From contig NZ_JAULRT010000052.1 in the NCBI RefSeq assembly GCF_030518215.1, positions 620,001-684,000 on the forward strand: a stretch of 64,000 bases of DNA. The letters run 5' to 3'. Source of the DNA: Gilvimarinus algae (GTDB lineage: Bacteria; Pseudomonadota; Gammaproteobacteria; Pseudomonadales; Cellvibrionaceae). Below the pieces are notes generated by a model. That model saw only the letters and a list, made by a program, of their open reading frames with translations, was not told where the DNA came from and searched no databases. The translations under genes and the position numbers were made by a program. Below are positions 47,714 to 58,047 of the stretch, piece after piece; within the stretch, counting starts at the first letter, position 1, and each line of letters begins with the position of its first letter.

Positions 47714-48817
47714 TCAAAGCACAGCCTTGGGGTAAGAGCCCAACACCTTGAGGTCGGCAACCCGCGACGAGACTTCATCGAGTGTTGCCCGAATTACCGG
47801 ATCGTCCATATGGCCATTAAAGTCGACAAAGAAAACGTAGGTCCAAACCCCTGTGCGCGACGGCCGAGTCTCTACGCGGGTCAGGTCGATTTCATGACGG
47901 TGAAACGGCTCGAGCAGATTGTGCAAGGCACCCGGTTGATTGCGCATAGCCACCAAAATTGATGTTTTGTCGTGACCGCTGGCAGGCACCACCTGAGTGC
48001 CGATAATCAGAAATCGGGTACTGTTATCGGGCTGGTCTTCGATCTTTTCGGCTAAGATATTCAGCCCGTAGATTTCCGCTGCTTTGGCCGGCGCAATGGC
48101 CGCTGCATTCCACTCACCCTTCAGACGGCGGGCGGCCTCAGCATTGCTCGAGACCGCCACACGCTCAGCTTTCGGGTAGTGAGAGTCCAGCCATTTACGA
48201 CACTGGGCGAGCGATTGACCGTGCGAATAGATACGGGAAATACTGTTCACGTTGGTTACGTCGGACACCAACAGGTTGTGGTGCACACGCAGTTCTACTT
48301 CACCGCAAATTTTCAGGTTGGAGCTCATGAAATTGTCGAGCGTATGACTGACCACACCCTCAGTCGAGTTTTCCACCGGCACAACACCGTAGTTAACCGC
48401 ACCCGCCTCGACTTCGCGGAAGACCTCATCAATCGCCGAGAAAGGCAGTGACACCGCCGACTGGCCAAAATGCTTGAGCGCCGCCTGCTGGGTAAATGTC
48501 CCCTCAGGGCCCAGGTAGGCCACTTTTACAGGCTGCTCCAACGCCAGGCACGCAGACATAATCTCGCGAAACAGGCGCGCCAGTTCTTCATTGCTCAGCG
48601 GGCCCTCGTTGCGCTCCATGACTTTACGCAACACCTGCGCCTCGCGCTCGGGTCGGTAATAAAGTGCACGCCCCTCGGCGCTGGCATTTTTAACCTCGGC
48701 AACCTCTTGGGCACAGCGAGCGCGCTCGGAAATCAATTGGCCGATACGCTCGTCAATCCCGTCAATGCGATTGCGCAGCTCCAGCAGTGCCTGCTCTTGA
48801 GTCTTGGCATCAGCCAT
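47714..48817 (-). CDS. pheA: Chorismate mutase/prephenate dehydratase (P-protein)
   Basis: A 367-residue bifunctional enzyme for phenylalanine synthesis. Three parts: AroQ chorismate mutase helices at about 8-90 (LRNRIDGIDERIGQLISERA), prephenate dehydratase at about 97-275 (VAYLGPEGTFTQQAALKHF, PVENSTEGVVSHTLD, STRFLIIG with the catalytic Thr), and a C-terminal ACT regulatory domain at about 285-360 (NQPGALHNLLEPFHRHEIDLTRVETRP) that senses Phe. It lies 8 bp after gyrA and just before tyrA. serC and hisC, which often lie in this cluster, are absent. Confidence 0.97.
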   Translation of the reverse strand: MADAKTQEQALLELRNRIDGIDERIGQLISERARCAQEVAEVKNASAEGRALYYRPEREAQVLRKVMERNEGPLSNEELARLFREIMSACLALEQPVKVAYLGPEGTFTQQAALKHFGQSAVSLPFSAIDEVFREVEAGAVNYGVVPVENSTEGVVSHTLDNFMSSNLKICGEVELRVHHNLLVSDVTNVNSISRIYSHGQSLAQCRKWLDSHYPKAERVAVSSNAEAARRLKGEWNAAAIAPAKAAEIYGLNILAEKIEDQPDNSTRFLIIGTQVVPASGHDKTSILVAMRNQPGALHNLLEPFHRHEIDLTRVETRPSRTGVWTYVFFVDFNGHMDDPVIRATLDEVSSRVADLKVLGSYPKAVL

Positions 48818-48825
48818 GGTGCTTA

Positions 48826-51423
48826 CTACTCCTGTGCATCACTTTGCCGAACATCATTTGGCTGGGCATCATCTTCCGCCAATTCACTCTCTTCGCCGGA
48901 GTCCTCAATACGGGCCGCACCTTTAAGATGTTCGCTCTCACGCAATTTAATCAGTCTTACGCCTTGAGTGTTACGGCTGAGCACCGACACCTCATCGACT
49001 CGCGTGCGAACCATCGTACCCTGATCGGAAATCATCATGATCTCCTCGCCGTCGAGCACCTGCACGGCGCCAACCAGAGCACCGTTGCGCTCGCTGGTCG
49101 CCATAGCGATCACGCCCTGGCCGCCTCGCCCCTTACTGGGAAACTCTTCCACGGGGGTGCGCTTGCCGTAGCCGTTTTCGCTGACGGTCAGAACCTTACC
49201 GTTGTCCACGGGCACGACCATGCCGATGACCGACTGCCCATCCTGCATACGAATTCCGCGGACCCCGCGACTGATTCGCCCCATGGAGCGCACCGCCGAT
49301 TCGTTGAAGCGGGCCGCTTTGCCGTTGCTGGCAAACAGGATGACATCGCGCTCGCCATTGGTGATCGCGGTGTAGACGAGGTGATCGCCTTCGTCGAGAT
49401 CAATCGCTCGCAAGCCAACACTGCGCGGGCGGGAAAACTGATCCAGCGAGGTCTTTTTCACTGTGCCTTTTTCTGTGGCCATAAAGACAAAGTGATCGGC
49501 GTCAAACTCTTTGACCGGCAGGATCGAGGTGATGCGCTCGCCTTCATCCAGCGGCATCAGGTTCACCACCGGGCGGCCCCTAGACTGCCGACCAGCCACC
49601 GGAATTTGATAGACCTTGAGCCAGAATACCTTGCCGGCGCTGGTAAAGCACAAGACTGTGTCATGCGTGCTGGCGATCAGCAAGTGTTCGACAAAGTCTT
49701 CGTCTTTCACTGATGTCGCCGACTTACCCATGCCCCCACGCCGCTGCGCCTGATAGTCTGCCAGTGGCTGACTCTTGGCATAACCGCCGTGGGAAATCGT
49801 CACGACACGCTGCTCTTCATTGATCAGGTCTTCGACCGTAAGGTCCAGTGTCGAGGCGGTGATTTCGGTGCGCCGATCGTCGCCATAATCGTTGACAATT
49901 TGCTCCAGCTCTTCACGAATGACCGTCATCAGGCGGGAAAAATTGCCTAGTATTTCTAGATACTCAGCAATTTGCTCGAGCTTTTCGCTGTACTCGGCGA
50001 GCAGTTTATCGTGCTCCATACCGGTCAGACGATGCAGTCGGAGCTCCAAAATGGCCTGCGCTTGCGCCGGCGAAAGATAGTATTTGTCGTCACGCAGACC
50101 AAAGGTATCCGGCAACTCCTCAGGGCGGCAGGCATCTTCACCCGCGCGTTCCAGAAATTGCCCCATGGTACTCGCGTCCCAGCCACGGGCGATCAGCGCG
50201 TCCTTCGCCTCGGCCGGGGTGGGCGAGGCTTTAATCAATTCAATCACCGGATCGATATTAGCGATGGCCACCGCCAGGCCCTCGAGAATATGCCCGCGCT
50301 CACGCGCTTTGCGCAGTAAATAAACAGTGCGGCGAGTGACCACTTCACGGCGGTGGCGAACAAAAGCCTCTAGCAGCTCTTTAAGGTTGAGCACCTTGGG
50401 CTGACCATCGACCAAGGCGACAATATTGATACCAAAAACGTTTTGCAGCTGGGTTTGCGCATAGAGATTGTTGAGCAGCACTTCGGCCGACTCATTGCGC
50501 TTGACCTCAATGACCACCCGCAATCCGTCTTTATCAGACTCGTCGCGCAACTCACTGATGCCGTCGATTTTCTTTTCTTTGACTAACTCGGCGATGCGCT
50601 CGATCAGTCGCGCTTTATTGAGCTGGTAGGGAATCTCGGTGACAATAATCGTCTCGCGGCCGGTCTTTTCATCGACTTCGATGTCAGCCTTGGCCCGGAC
50701 GTAAATGCGACCGCGACCGGTGCGATACGCCTGTACTATGCCCGCACGGCCGTTAATGATGGCCCCGGTGGGGAAATCCGGCCCCGGAATATACTCCATC
50801 AATTCATCGATGGTGATCTCTTCATTGTCGATCAGCGCCAGGCAACCTCGCACCACCTCTTTGAGATTGTGGGGCGGAATATTGGTGGCCATACCCACCG
50901 CAATACCCGAAGAGCCATTGACCAACAAGTTGGGTACTCTGGTCGGCAAAACGTCGGGAATCTGCTCACTGCCGTCGTAGTTGGGGATGAAGTCGACGGT
51001 TTCTTTGTCGAGATCCGCCAGCAGCTCGTGGGCGATTTTGGCCATGCGCACCTCGGTGTAACGCATGGCAGCGGCGCTGTCGCCGTCAATGGAGCCGAAG
51101 TTACCCTGCCCGTCCACAAGCATATAGCGCAAGGAGAACGGCTGCGCCATGCGCACAACGGTATCGTAGACCGCCGAATCACCATGGGGGTGGTATTTAC
51201 CGATTACATCCCCGACAACACGGGCCGACTTTAAATAGGATTTATTCCAGTCGTTTTTCAACTCGCTCATGGCAAAGAGCACACGGCGGTGAACAGGTTT
51301 CAAACCATCACGGACATCGGGCAGTGCGCGCCCGACAATCACGCTCATGGCATAGTCGAGATAGGACTGTCTGAGCTCGTCTTCAATATTGACGGGTAAA
51401 ACTTCTTTCGCTAAATCGCCCAT
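48826..51423 (-). CDS. gyrA: DNA gyrase subunit A
   Basis: An 865-residue type II topoisomerase subunit that cuts and rejoins DNA during negative supercoiling. The catalytic Tyr122 is in [11 protein letters not shown]. The quinolone-contact segment [11 protein letters not shown] carries Ser83 and Asp87 in exact E. coli numbering, the unmutated, drug-sensitive residues. The C-terminal six-bladed wrapping domain is present with the GyrA-box QRRGGMGKS near 560. No intein. It is first in a gyrA-pheA-tyrA unit and divergent from mtaD. Confidence 0.98.
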   Translation of the reverse strand: MGDLAKEVLPVNIEDELRQSYLDYAMSVIVGRALPDVRDGLKPVHRRVLFAMSELKNDWNKSYLKSARVVGDVIGKYHPHGDSAVYDTVVRMAQPFSLRYMLVDGQGNFGSIDGDSAAAMRYTEVRMAKIAHELLADLDKETVDFIPNYDGSEQIPDVLPTRVPNLLVNGSSGIAVGMATNIPPHNLKEVVRGCLALIDNEEITIDELMEYIPGPDFPTGAIINGRAGIVQAYRTGRGRIYVRAKADIEVDEKTGRETIIVTEIPYQLNKARLIERIAELVKEKKIDGISELRDESDKDGLRVVIEVKRNESAEVLLNNLYAQTQLQNVFGINIVALVDGQPKVLNLKELLEAFVRHRREVVTRRTVYLLRKARERGHILEGLAVAIANIDPVIELIKASPTPAEAKDALIARGWDASTMGQFLERAGEDACRPEELPDTFGLRDDKYYLSPAQAQAILELRLHRLTGMEHDKLLAEYSEKLEQIAEYLEILGNFSRLMTVIREELEQIVNDYGDDRRTEITASTLDLTVEDLINEEQRVVTISHGGYAKSQPLADYQAQRRGGMGKSATSVKDEDFVEHLLIASTHDTVLCFTSAGKVFWLKVYQIPVAGRQSRGRPVVNLMPLDEGERITSILPVKEFDADHFVFMATEKGTVKKTSLDQFSRPRSVGLRAIDLDEGDHLVYTAITNGERDVILFASNGKAARFNESAVRSMGRISRGVRGIRMQDGQSVIGMVVPVDNGKVLTVSENGYGKRTPVEEFPSKGRGGQGVIAMATSERNGALVGAVQVLDGEEIMMISDQGTMVRTRVDEVSVLSRNTQGVRLIKLRESEHLKGAARIEDSGEESELAEDDAQPNDVRQSDAQE

Positions 51424-51641
51424 GGAGAAACGGGTTCCTTATTGTCATAAAGCGGTTTGCAAGGCGCCTTGCGGTCGCCCCCAGGGCCTTTGGCCCCACG
51501 CCCGCACGCGCGGACACAAAGTTTGTAATATTACCATAAAATCAGATGGATAGGGGCGCCCAAGGACCCCTATCAAGCCCCATGAATCGGCACTTTGCGA
51601 TATACTGTCAGCAGAAAGACCTTTGCAACCTAGGAGCCTTT

Positions 51642-52988
51642 ATGGCAGCGCGGCAGTCTGTGCGTTTATTGATCAGAGCACGCTGGATCATTCCGGTGGT
51701 GCCCGAGCGGCGGATTTACGAAGATTGCGCCATCGCGATACAGGGACAGGAAATCATCGCTATCACCCCTTGGGAGCAAGCGCAAAAGCAATTCAATGCC
51801 GAGCAGACCCTCACTCTGGACCGGCACATCCTTATGCCTGGGCTGATCAACGCTCATGGCCACGCCGCCATGAACCTGCTGCGCGGCTATGCCGATGACC
51901 AGCCGCTGCACACCTGGCTTAATGAGCACATCTGGCCCGCCGAATCCCGCCACGTCAGCGCCGAATTTGTCGAGGACGGCACTGAGCTTGCCATCGCCGA
52001 GATGATTCGCTCGGGCACTACCTGCTTTGCCGACATGTACTTCTTCCCCGAGGAGGCGGCCAAAGTGGCGCGCCGAGCGCATATGCGCGCCCAAATCACT
52101 TTTCCCATACTCGATTTTCCCACCAACTGGGGCGACGGTCCGGACCAGTATTTCGCCAAAGGGCTGGCCCTGCACGACGACTACCGGGGGGATGACTTAA
52201 TCCGTATCGGTTTCGGCCCTCACGCCCCCTATACGGTCGCCGATGAACACCTAAAACGGGTCGCTGTGCTGGCCGAGGAACTTGAGGCGCCGATACAAAT
52301 CCATCTGCACGAGACCGCCGACGAAGTGCGCGACTCTATGGACATCTACGGCAAACGCCCCATTGAGCGCCTGGCCGAGCTCGGCCTGCTCACACCTCAA
52401 ACCCAGTGTGTGCATATGACTCAGGTCGAGGACACGGATGCTGTGCTACTCGCCGAGTTCGGCGCCCATGTGATTCACTGCCCGCAATCCAACCTCAAGC
52501 TTGCGAGCGGCTTTTGCCCCGTTGCCAAGCTGCGCGCTGCCGGCGTTAACGTCGCCCTTGGTACGGACGGAGCAGCCAGCAACAACAACCTGGACATGCT
52601 CGAAGAGATGCACACCGCCGCTCTGCTCGCCAAGGCAGTCGCCGGCGATGCAGCCGCCCTCAGTGCCCATCAAGCGCTGGCAACAGCGACCATCAACGGC
52701 GCCAGAGCACTGGGTATAGACCAAGTCACCGGCTCTTTGGAGGTCGGAAAATCCGCCGACATCATCGCTTTGGAAGTGGACGCCGTCTCGGCCCAGCCAA
52801 TCCACGACGCAGCCTCAGCGCTGGTCTATAACGGCCGGGCGGCGCGGGTCACCCACAGCTGGGTCGCTGGCCGGGCCCTGCTGCTCTCGGGTCATCTGCA
52901 AACATTGAATGAGCGCGACATTATTGCCCGCGCCCGACGCTGGGCCGAGATTATCCAGAACACGCCACGCGAGGCGGGAGCACTATGA
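51642..52988 (+). CDS. mtaD: 5-methylthioadenosine/S-adenosylhomocysteine deaminase family amidohydrolase
   Basis: A 448-residue metal-dependent amidohydrolase. Metal and catalytic motifs: PGLINAHGHAAMNLLRG (HxH), FGPHAPYTV, IHLHETADE, and LGTDGAASNN (Asp). In Pseudomonas the equivalent gene beside gyrA encodes methylthioadenosine deaminase, so that substrate is likely; deamination of S-adenosylhomocysteine is the alternative. The ATG at 51642 has TAGGAG seven bases upstream, so the 32 open codons before it are left out. Overlaps ubiG by 4 bp. Confidence 0.9.
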   Translation: MAARQSVRLLIRARWIIPVVPERRIYEDCAIAIQGQEIIAITPWEQAQKQFNAEQTLTLDRHILMPGLINAHGHAAMNLLRGYADDQPLHTWLNEHIWPAESRHVSAEFVEDGTELAIAEMIRSGTTCFADMYFFPEEAAKVARRAHMRAQITFPILDFPTNWGDGPDQYFAKGLALHDDYRGDDLIRIGFGPHAPYTVADEHLKRVAVLAEELEAPIQIHLHETADEVRDSMDIYGKRPIERLAELGLLTPQTQCVHMTQVEDTDAVLLAEFGAHVIHCPQSNLKLASGFCPVAKLRAAGVNVALGTDGAASNNNLDMLEEMHTAALLAKAVAGDAAALSAHQALATATINGARALGIDQVTGSLEVGKSADIIALEVDAVSAQPIHDAASALVYNGRAARVTHSWVAGRALLLSGHLQTLNERDIIARARRWAEIIQNTPREAGAL

Positions 52989-53722
52989 GCACGCAACAAA
53001 CCCACGCCGTCAACGCCGACGCTGCCGAAATCGATAAATTCGAACAGCTGGCACAGCGCTGGTGGGACACCAAAGGTGAATTCCGGCCACTGCACGATAT
53101 GAACCCGGTCCGGGCCAACTATATTGACCGGCGCTCACCAGTCGCCGGCCAACGCTTGCTGGACGTTGGCTGCGGTGGCGGCATCCTCAGTGAAGCCATG
53201 GCGCAACGGGGCGCCCAGGTCACCGCCATCGACCTCGGCGAGGCGCCTCTGGCGGTGGCAGAGTCCCACGCTCAAGCCTCGGGGCTCGATATCGACTATC
53301 AGCTGATCAGCGCTGAGCAGCTGGCTGCCAAAGCGCCGGGGTCTTTTGATATTGTGACCTGCCTTGAGATGATCGAACACGTGCCTGACCCGGCCTCGGT
53401 GGTCAATGCCTGTGCTCGCCTGGTTAAACCCGGCGGAAACGTCTACTTCTCGACCATCAATCGAAACCCCAAGGCCTGGGCCATGGCGGTTCTGGGAGCG
53501 GAGTACCTGCTCCAGCTGCTGCCAAGAGGCACCCACGATTACGCGCGTTTTATCAAACCTTCCGAGCTTTCCGCCTGGGCGCGCCAGAGCGAGCTGGAAG
53601 TCAGCGATCTGAGCGGAATCGTCTACAACCTCTTGACGCGCCAGTTCAAACTTTCCCCTACCGATGTCAGTGTCAACTACGTCTTACATTTGCGCAAACC
53701 TACTGGCTTGGAATCTGATTGA
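52985..53722 (+). CDS. ubiG: Ubiquinone biosynthesis O-methyltransferase UbiG
   Basis: A 245-residue SAM-dependent methyltransferase doing both O-methylations of ubiquinone synthesis. N-terminal signature EIDKFEQLAQRWWDTKGEFRPLHDMNPVR; SAM loop LLDVGCGGGILSEAMAQ at about 56-72; acidic IDLGEA; and VTCLEMIEHVPDP. Length is typical. The start overlaps mtaD (ATGA) and the stop overlaps mupP (TGATG), so the four genes mtaD-ubiG-mupP-yciK are translated as a coupled set, the same order as in Pseudomonas. Confidence 0.97.
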   Translation: MSTQQTHAVNADAAEIDKFEQLAQRWWDTKGEFRPLHDMNPVRANYIDRRSPVAGQRLLDVGCGGGILSEAMAQRGAQVTAIDLGEAPLAVAESHAQASGLDIDYQLISAEQLAAKAPGSFDIVTCLEMIEHVPDPASVVNACARLVKPGGNVYFSTINRNPKAWAMAVLGAEYLLQLLPRGTHDYARFIKPSELSAWARQSELEVSDLSGIVYNLLTRQFKLSPTDVSVNYVLHLRKPTGLESD

Positions 53723-54423
53723 TGGGGCTGTCCTCTGCTACCGCCGTTGTCTTCGACTTGGACGGCACCCTGCTCGATACCGCACCGGATCTAGCCCGGG
53801 CACTCAACCGCCTGCGCATTGAGAAGGACTTGCCACCACTGCCAGACGACACCATTCGCGCCAGTGTTTCCAATGGCGCCAGGGCGCTGGTGGCTCTCGG
53901 TTTTAACGAGACGCCGGGCAGTGAGCGCTTTGATGAATTGCGCTCCCGGCTGCTCGAACTCTACATGCAGGACATTGCCTCCGCCACCGAGTTGTTCCCG
54001 GGCCTTGATGCACTGCTGCGCTGGCTTGACCAACACAACATCGGCTGGGGCATTGCCACCAATAAACCCGCTCTCTACACCCAGGCGCTGCTGGCGCAAC
54101 TGCCGCTGCCCAGCAGCCCGGGCATTGTCATCTGCCCCGACCATGTCACCCACCCGAAGCCAGACCCCGAGTCCCTTCTGCTTGCCGCCCGCCATTTTCA
54201 ATGCGCGCCGGAGCAGCTGATTTACCTGGGAGATCATCAAAGAGACATTGCCTGTGGTCAGGCTTGCGGCGCCATAACCATCGCCTGCCTCTATGGTTAC
54301 ATTGAGCAAGGCGACAACCCCGACAGCTGGCAGGCGACACACACTGTGAGTGATTCTCAGCAGCTGCTGGCATTGATTCAACAACTGATCCGCGAAAAAC
54401 AACGAGTAACCGAGCCCTTATGA
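53722..54423 (+). CDS. mupP: N-acetylmuramic acid 6-phosphate phosphatase MupP
   Basis: A 233-residue HAD hydrolase. Motif I is VVFDLDGTLLDTAPDLA (nucleophile Asp), motif II GIATNKP, motif III KPDPE, motif IV YLGDHQRDI. Generic phosphoglycolate phosphatase (Gph) is the usual annotation, but the gene between ubiG and yciK in Pseudomonas is mupP, which dephosphorylates MurNAc-6-P in cell-wall recycling with AmgK and MurU. The call rests on this synteny. The ATG at 53722 shares one base with the ubiG stop. Confidence 0.85.
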   Translation: MGLSSATAVVFDLDGTLLDTAPDLARALNRLRIEKDLPPLPDDTIRASVSNGARALVALGFNETPGSERFDELRSRLLELYMQDIASATELFPGLDALLRWLDQHNIGWGIATNKPALYTQALLAQLPLPSSPGIVICPDHVTHPKPDPESLLLAARHFQCAPEQLIYLGDHQRDIACGQACGAITIACLYGYIEQGDNPDSWQATHTVSDSQQLLALIQQLIREKQRVTEPL

Positions 54424-55187
54424 CAGACGCCTCAGCTATTGCCCAATTACCGGCAGATTATCGCCCTACCGGCCAACTCTTGTCTGACCGCATCATCCTG
54501 GTTACCGGTGCCGGAGACGGCATAGGTCGCTCGGCAGCGCTGAGCTTCGCACAATACGGCGCTACAGTGGTACTTCTGGGCCGGACCCTGCACAAGCTGG
54601 AAAGTGTCTACGACGAGATAGAGGCTGGCGGCGGCCCGCAACCGGCAATTTACCCCCTGAACTTTGAAGGCGCTGCGGAAAAAGACTATCGGGACATGTG
54701 CGACACACTAGACCGGGAATTTGGCAGACTGGACGGCATACTGCACAACGCCGGCGAACTGGGCGACCGCATGCCGCTGCGCGATTACGCGGCCGATACC
54801 TGGAGCCGCCTGATGCAGGTTAACGCCACCGCGCCGTTTATGCTGACCCAGGCGCTAATCCCCCTGCTCGAGCGCTCCGAGTCAGCTTCGCTCATATTCA
54901 CCGGCTCAAGCGTGGGGCGCCAGGGAAGAGCCTACTGGGGGGCCTATGCAGCCAGTAAGGCGGCGCAGGAAAACCTGATGGAAACTCTGGCCGACGAGCT
55001 TGAAAACACACGCATTCGCTGTAACAGCATCAACCCCGGAGCCACTCGCACAGCCATGCGCGCCGCTGCCTACCCGGCGGAAGACCCGACCACACTCTTG
55101 TCGCCCGAGCAAATCATGCCGCTGTATCTGTACCTGATGGGCGATGACAGTAAAGAGATTACCGGGCGACGTTTTAACGCCCAGTAA
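54420..55187 (+). CDS. yciK: YciK-family SDR oxidoreductase
   Basis: A 255-residue short-chain dehydrogenase. It begins LPADYRPTGQLLSDRIILVTGAGDGIG, the YciK layout with the NADP loop TGAGDGIG at about 30-37. LHNAGELGD and the catalytic Ser in TGSSVGRQGRAYWGAY-AASK (YxxxK) follow, then NSINPGATRTAMR. Substrate unknown. It closes the mtaD-ubiG-mupP-yciK set and overlaps mupP by 4 bp. Convergent with the chemotaxis operon 14 bp away. Confidence 0.92.
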   Translation: MTDASAIAQLPADYRPTGQLLSDRIILVTGAGDGIGRSAALSFAQYGATVVLLGRTLHKLESVYDEIEAGGGPQPAIYPLNFEGAAEKDYRDMCDTLDREFGRLDGILHNAGELGDRMPLRDYAADTWSRLMQVNATAPFMLTQALIPLLERSESASLIFTGSSVGRQGRAYWGAYAASKAAQENLMETLADELENTRIRCNSINPGATRTAMRAAAYPAEDPTTLLSPEQIMPLYLYLMGDDSKEITGRRFNAQ

Positions 55188-55201
55188 CGCAGGTGAGAGA
55201 T

Positions 55202-55585
55202 CTAAGCGGTGGGTTTTTTGCGCAGCGCATCCAGCAGTGATGCCTCGGCGCGAGACAAGCCGCAACGGCTGGCTACTTCGTCGCGATCCAGCCCCAGCGA
55301 CAGCAGGTGTGTCGCCTCTGAATAGGGACGACTCATATCACCATCGTCAGCCAAGCCCGGATCCGCCTGGGTACGCTGCTCCATAGCGAGAATGCGTTGG
55401 CCCATGCCCACGGCACCGCTGTGTAGCAACGCAAGCTCCTTTTTTAGCCGTCCCTGCTCGCTGCGTAAGGCGACCAGCGCTTTGCGCTGGCCGAGCGCCA
55501 ACAGCGCCGCCAGCAGAGCGACAAGCGCCACAAGCAAAGCCAGTGGCGCTACGCGGGGGTCTGACAACCATTCCATTGTTGACAT
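55202..55585 (-). CDS. DUF2802 membrane protein at the end of the chemotaxis operon
   Basis: A 127-residue protein with one N-terminal TM helix (about 12-32, VAPLALLVALVALLAALLAL), a coiled coil (about 35-70), and a C-terminal DUF2802 helix-turn-helix-like motif, YSEATHLLSLGLDRDEVASRCGLSRAEASLL. It is the usual last gene of this chemotaxis operon in Pseudomonas and Vibrio; function unknown. Starts 7 bp after cheW. Confidence 0.87.
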   Translation of the reverse strand: MSTMEWLSDPRVAPLALLVALVALLAALLALGQRKALVALRSEQGRLKKELALLHSGAVGMGQRILAMEQRTQADPGLADDGDMSRPYSEATHLLSLGLDRDEVASRCGLSRAEASLLDALRKKPTA

Positions 55586-55592
55586 GCCGGCA

Positions 55593-56078
55593 TCAAATCT
55601 CTTCGAGCTCGGCCCACTCTTCGTTGGTGAGCAGCTTGTTCAACTCAATCAAGATCAGCAGCTCGCCGTTTTTGTGGCACACACCCTGGATAAACTTGGC
55701 ACTCTCTTCGTTACCGACATTGGGCGCCATTTCGATCTCTGACTGACGCAAATAGACGACTTCCGCCACACTGTCGACGAGTATGCCAATAACGTGACTA
55801 TCAGTCTCGATAATGACAATGCGTGTGTTGTCTGTCACCTCCCCCTCAGGCAGCGCAAACCGGTGACGGGTGTCGATCACGGTCACCACGTTCCCCCTGA
55901 GATTAATGATCCCCAGAACGTAAGCAGGAGCACCCGGTACCGGCGCAATCTCCGAGTAACGCAGCACTTCCTGAACCTGCATGACATTGATGCCGTAGGT
56001 CTCTCCATCCAGGCGAAAGGTCACCCACTGCAGAACCGGATCATCGGCATTGTGATTTTGGTTGGCATTGGTCGCCAT
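55593..56078 (-). CDS. cheW: Chemotaxis adaptor CheW
   Basis: A 161-residue soluble adaptor linking chemoreceptors to CheA. SH3-like double barrel with WVTFRLDGETYGINVMQVQEVLRY, PGAPAYVLGIINLRGNVVTVIDTR, and GILVDSVAEVV. Normal length. It is separated from parP by 231 bp, in which I see no gene; a local promoter there is possible (ATACTATAGCTT near 56150). Confidence 0.96.
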   Translation of the reverse strand: MATNANQNHNADDPVLQWVTFRLDGETYGINVMQVQEVLRYSEIAPVPGAPAYVLGIINLRGNVVTVIDTRHRFALPEGEVTDNTRIVIIETDSHVIGILVDSVAEVVYLRQSEIEMAPNVGNEESAKFIQGVCHKNGELLILIELNKLLTNEEWAELEEI

Positions 56079-56309
56079 GTCACTTTCCTCGGTCGTTGGC
56101 CGTCATGAGGCCATTAAATTGGAGCGCTCAAACCGCGATAAAACCTTCTAATACTATAGCTTACAGCACAAAATGCGCCAGCGGCTATCATGAATCGCCT
56201 AGCCGTTAATCAGCCGTTCCATTTGGACTGTGTTCGCCCCCTGAAGAACAAGCGGGGTCTTACGAACCCATCTAAACGCCTCAATAGCGGGGAGCCTCGC
56301 AGCTACGGA

Positions 56310-57161
56310 TTAGCGCTGGGCCCGTTTCGCATTTTTATCGGCGTCTGTCAGCAACTTCCCCATCATGGGGATGTCCAGTAGCGCACACATCTGGGCTTTC
56401 ACGGTTCCGGCCAGCCAGGGCCTCTGTGTCCGCGCACTGCGCCACTTGACGTCGTCCGGGTCGAGGCTTATTGGCTGCTCTACGGTATCCACGGCCAGCC
56501 CCCAGGGGACGCCGTTGATGGAAATCACGTATTTTGCTGTATCCACAAACGCCGGGTCGTAGCGCTCGGGCATCACAAATTTGGCGGTGTTAACCGTGCG
56601 GACTTTACCCGCTGGAGTGGGCTGCAAACCCATAAACCAGTCAGCCTGGCCAAATAGCGGAGTCAGCTCATCGGTCAACGGCTGAATTTGGCCAAGCGAC
56701 ATCAGCGGCACAGCCAGGGTCAAGCCACTGACCTTGAACAAGAGGACTTCAAAGGTCTCTTGCGCCCAACGCGGGCGGCCGTTTTCCAGCCATTGCAGCT
56801 GCTCCTCAAGCACGCTCAACGCGAGCGAGTCAGCCATGACTTCGTCAGCTTCGATAGGGGCACTCGGAGGCTCGGTTAATTCAATCGTTGGCTCGACACT
56901 GGGGGCCGGCTCAGTGTCTACGACCTGCTCCACCTGAAGCCTGGCACTGTGAAGCAATCGCTGTAGCTCCGCGCGTTTTAATGCCAGCGGGTCTTCGCTC
57001 GCGAGCGCGGGCTCGGCAGTCTTTTCTTGCCTCGCAACTACGGGCTCAGGCGCGGACTGCGAAGGACCCTTGGGCGTCTCGGGAGGAGATTGATCGCCGG
57101 ATGCGGCGCCAAGCAAGTCATTCAGATAATCTTGCAATACGTCATCGGAGCGATGGGTCAT
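56310..57161 (-). CDS. parP: CheW-like protein ParP
   Basis: A 283-residue protein with a conserved N-terminus (HRSDDVLQDYLNDLLGAA), a Pro/Glu-rich linker to about 130, and a C-terminal CheW-like domain at about 135-275 (FEVLLFKVSGLTLAVPLMSLGQI...NGVPWGLAVDTVEQPI). In Vibrio, ParP ties the ATPase ParC to the LID region of CheA to hold chemotaxis arrays at the cell pole. The CheA here carries LID-like repeats. Overlap of 4 bp with the ParA-type gene supports the pairing. Naming follows architecture and context. Confidence 0.82.
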   Translation of the reverse strand: MTHRSDDVLQDYLNDLLGAASGDQSPPETPKGPSQSAPEPVVARQEKTAEPALASEDPLALKRAELQRLLHSARLQVEQVVDTEPAPSVEPTIELTEPPSAPIEADEVMADSLALSVLEEQLQWLENGRPRWAQETFEVLLFKVSGLTLAVPLMSLGQIQPLTDELTPLFGQADWFMGLQPTPAGKVRTVNTAKFVMPERYDPAFVDTAKYVISINGVPWGLAVDTVEQPISLDPDDVKWRSARTQRPWLAGTVKAQMCALLDIPMMGKLLTDADKNAKRAQR

Positions 57162-57967
57162 GAGAGCCCCCCTACCGCGTTTTTCAATGGCTGCTTGCCC
57201 TCAAGGTGACTAAGCCATTTAAACAATGAGCGGTAGGCCTCTACACCACGACTTTGCGGCTCGTACAAATGCGGCGGCACACCAGCCTTGCTGGCATCGC
57301 GAAACTTGGTATCGATGGGTATTTTGCCCGGCCAGGTCTGGAGCGGATAGTCATGGCGAATGCTGCGCAAGGTGGTAACCGATGCCTGAGTACGACGGTC
57401 AAACATCGCAGGGACGATGTGGTAGCTGACCTCTCGCTGACTAGAGCGAGCCATCATCTTTAGGGTGTTGACCATGCGCTCCAGCCCCTTGAGGGCCAGG
57501 AACTCGGTCTGCACCGGAATAATCAAGCTGTCGCAAGCCGCCAGGGCATTGATCATTAAGACCCCGAGCAGCGGCGGCGTATCGATCACCGCCAAATCGT
57601 ACTGCCCTTCCAGTTGCGCAAGAGACTGCTTGACCACCAACCCCAGGCCATCTTGACCAACCGCACGCCGCTCAAGCGTCGCCAAAGCCGTCGCCGCAGG
57701 AATGATATCGAGGTGGTCAAAGCCTGTGAAGTGAATCACCGAGCGGACAAAGCGTGGCGATAATTGCTTGCGCTCCATAAAAAGGGTAAACGCGCTGCGC
57801 TCAATGGTGTCGGGATCTTGACGAAAGTAGCTGCTGAGCGAACCGTGCGGATCCAGATCCAACAGCAATACCCGCTGCCCCTGCTCAGCGGCAAGGCCGG
57901 CAAGTGCTGCGCTGGTCGTGGTTTTACCCACACCGCCTTTTTGGTTTGCCACTGTCCAGACTTTCAA
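57158..57967 (-). CDS. parC: ParA-family ATPase ParC, chemotaxis array positioning
   Basis: A 269-residue deviant-Walker ATPase. The signature NQKGGVGKTTTSAALAGLA follows the N-terminus VWTVA; LLDLDPHGSLSSYF and VIDTPPLLG follow. In this operon position it is the polar-localising ParC/PA1462-type protein, not the chromosome ParA (no ParB follows). The start is unclear: TTG 57967 gives MKVWTVANQKGG, the family N-terminus, with GGGGGAG just upstream; TTG 57985 lacks a ribosome site. Not topoisomerase IV ParC, despite the symbol. Confidence 0.88.
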   Translation of the reverse strand: MKVWTVANQKGGVGKTTTSAALAGLAAEQGQRVLLLDLDPHGSLSSYFRQDPDTIERSAFTLFMERKQLSPRFVRSVIHFTGFDHLDIIPAATALATLERRAVGQDGLGLVVKQSLAQLEGQYDLAVIDTPPLLGVLMINALAACDSLIIPVQTEFLALKGLERMVNTLKMMARSSQREVSYHIVPAMFDRRTQASVTTLRSIRHDYPLQTWPGKIPIDTKFRDASKAGVPPHLYEPQSRGVEAYRSLFKWLSHLEGKQPLKNAVGGLS

Positions 57968-58047
57968 CCACTCCCCCAACGTCAAATTTTAATTACTTGG
58001 TTTACAGATGAATGAGCCAGCAACTATCGTGCCCGCGCAAGCGCTCT

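Noticed and set aside
48787..49713. 308-codon plus-strand frame over the gyrA 3' end and pheA start
   Set aside because: Antisense to two secure genes and without recognisable features.
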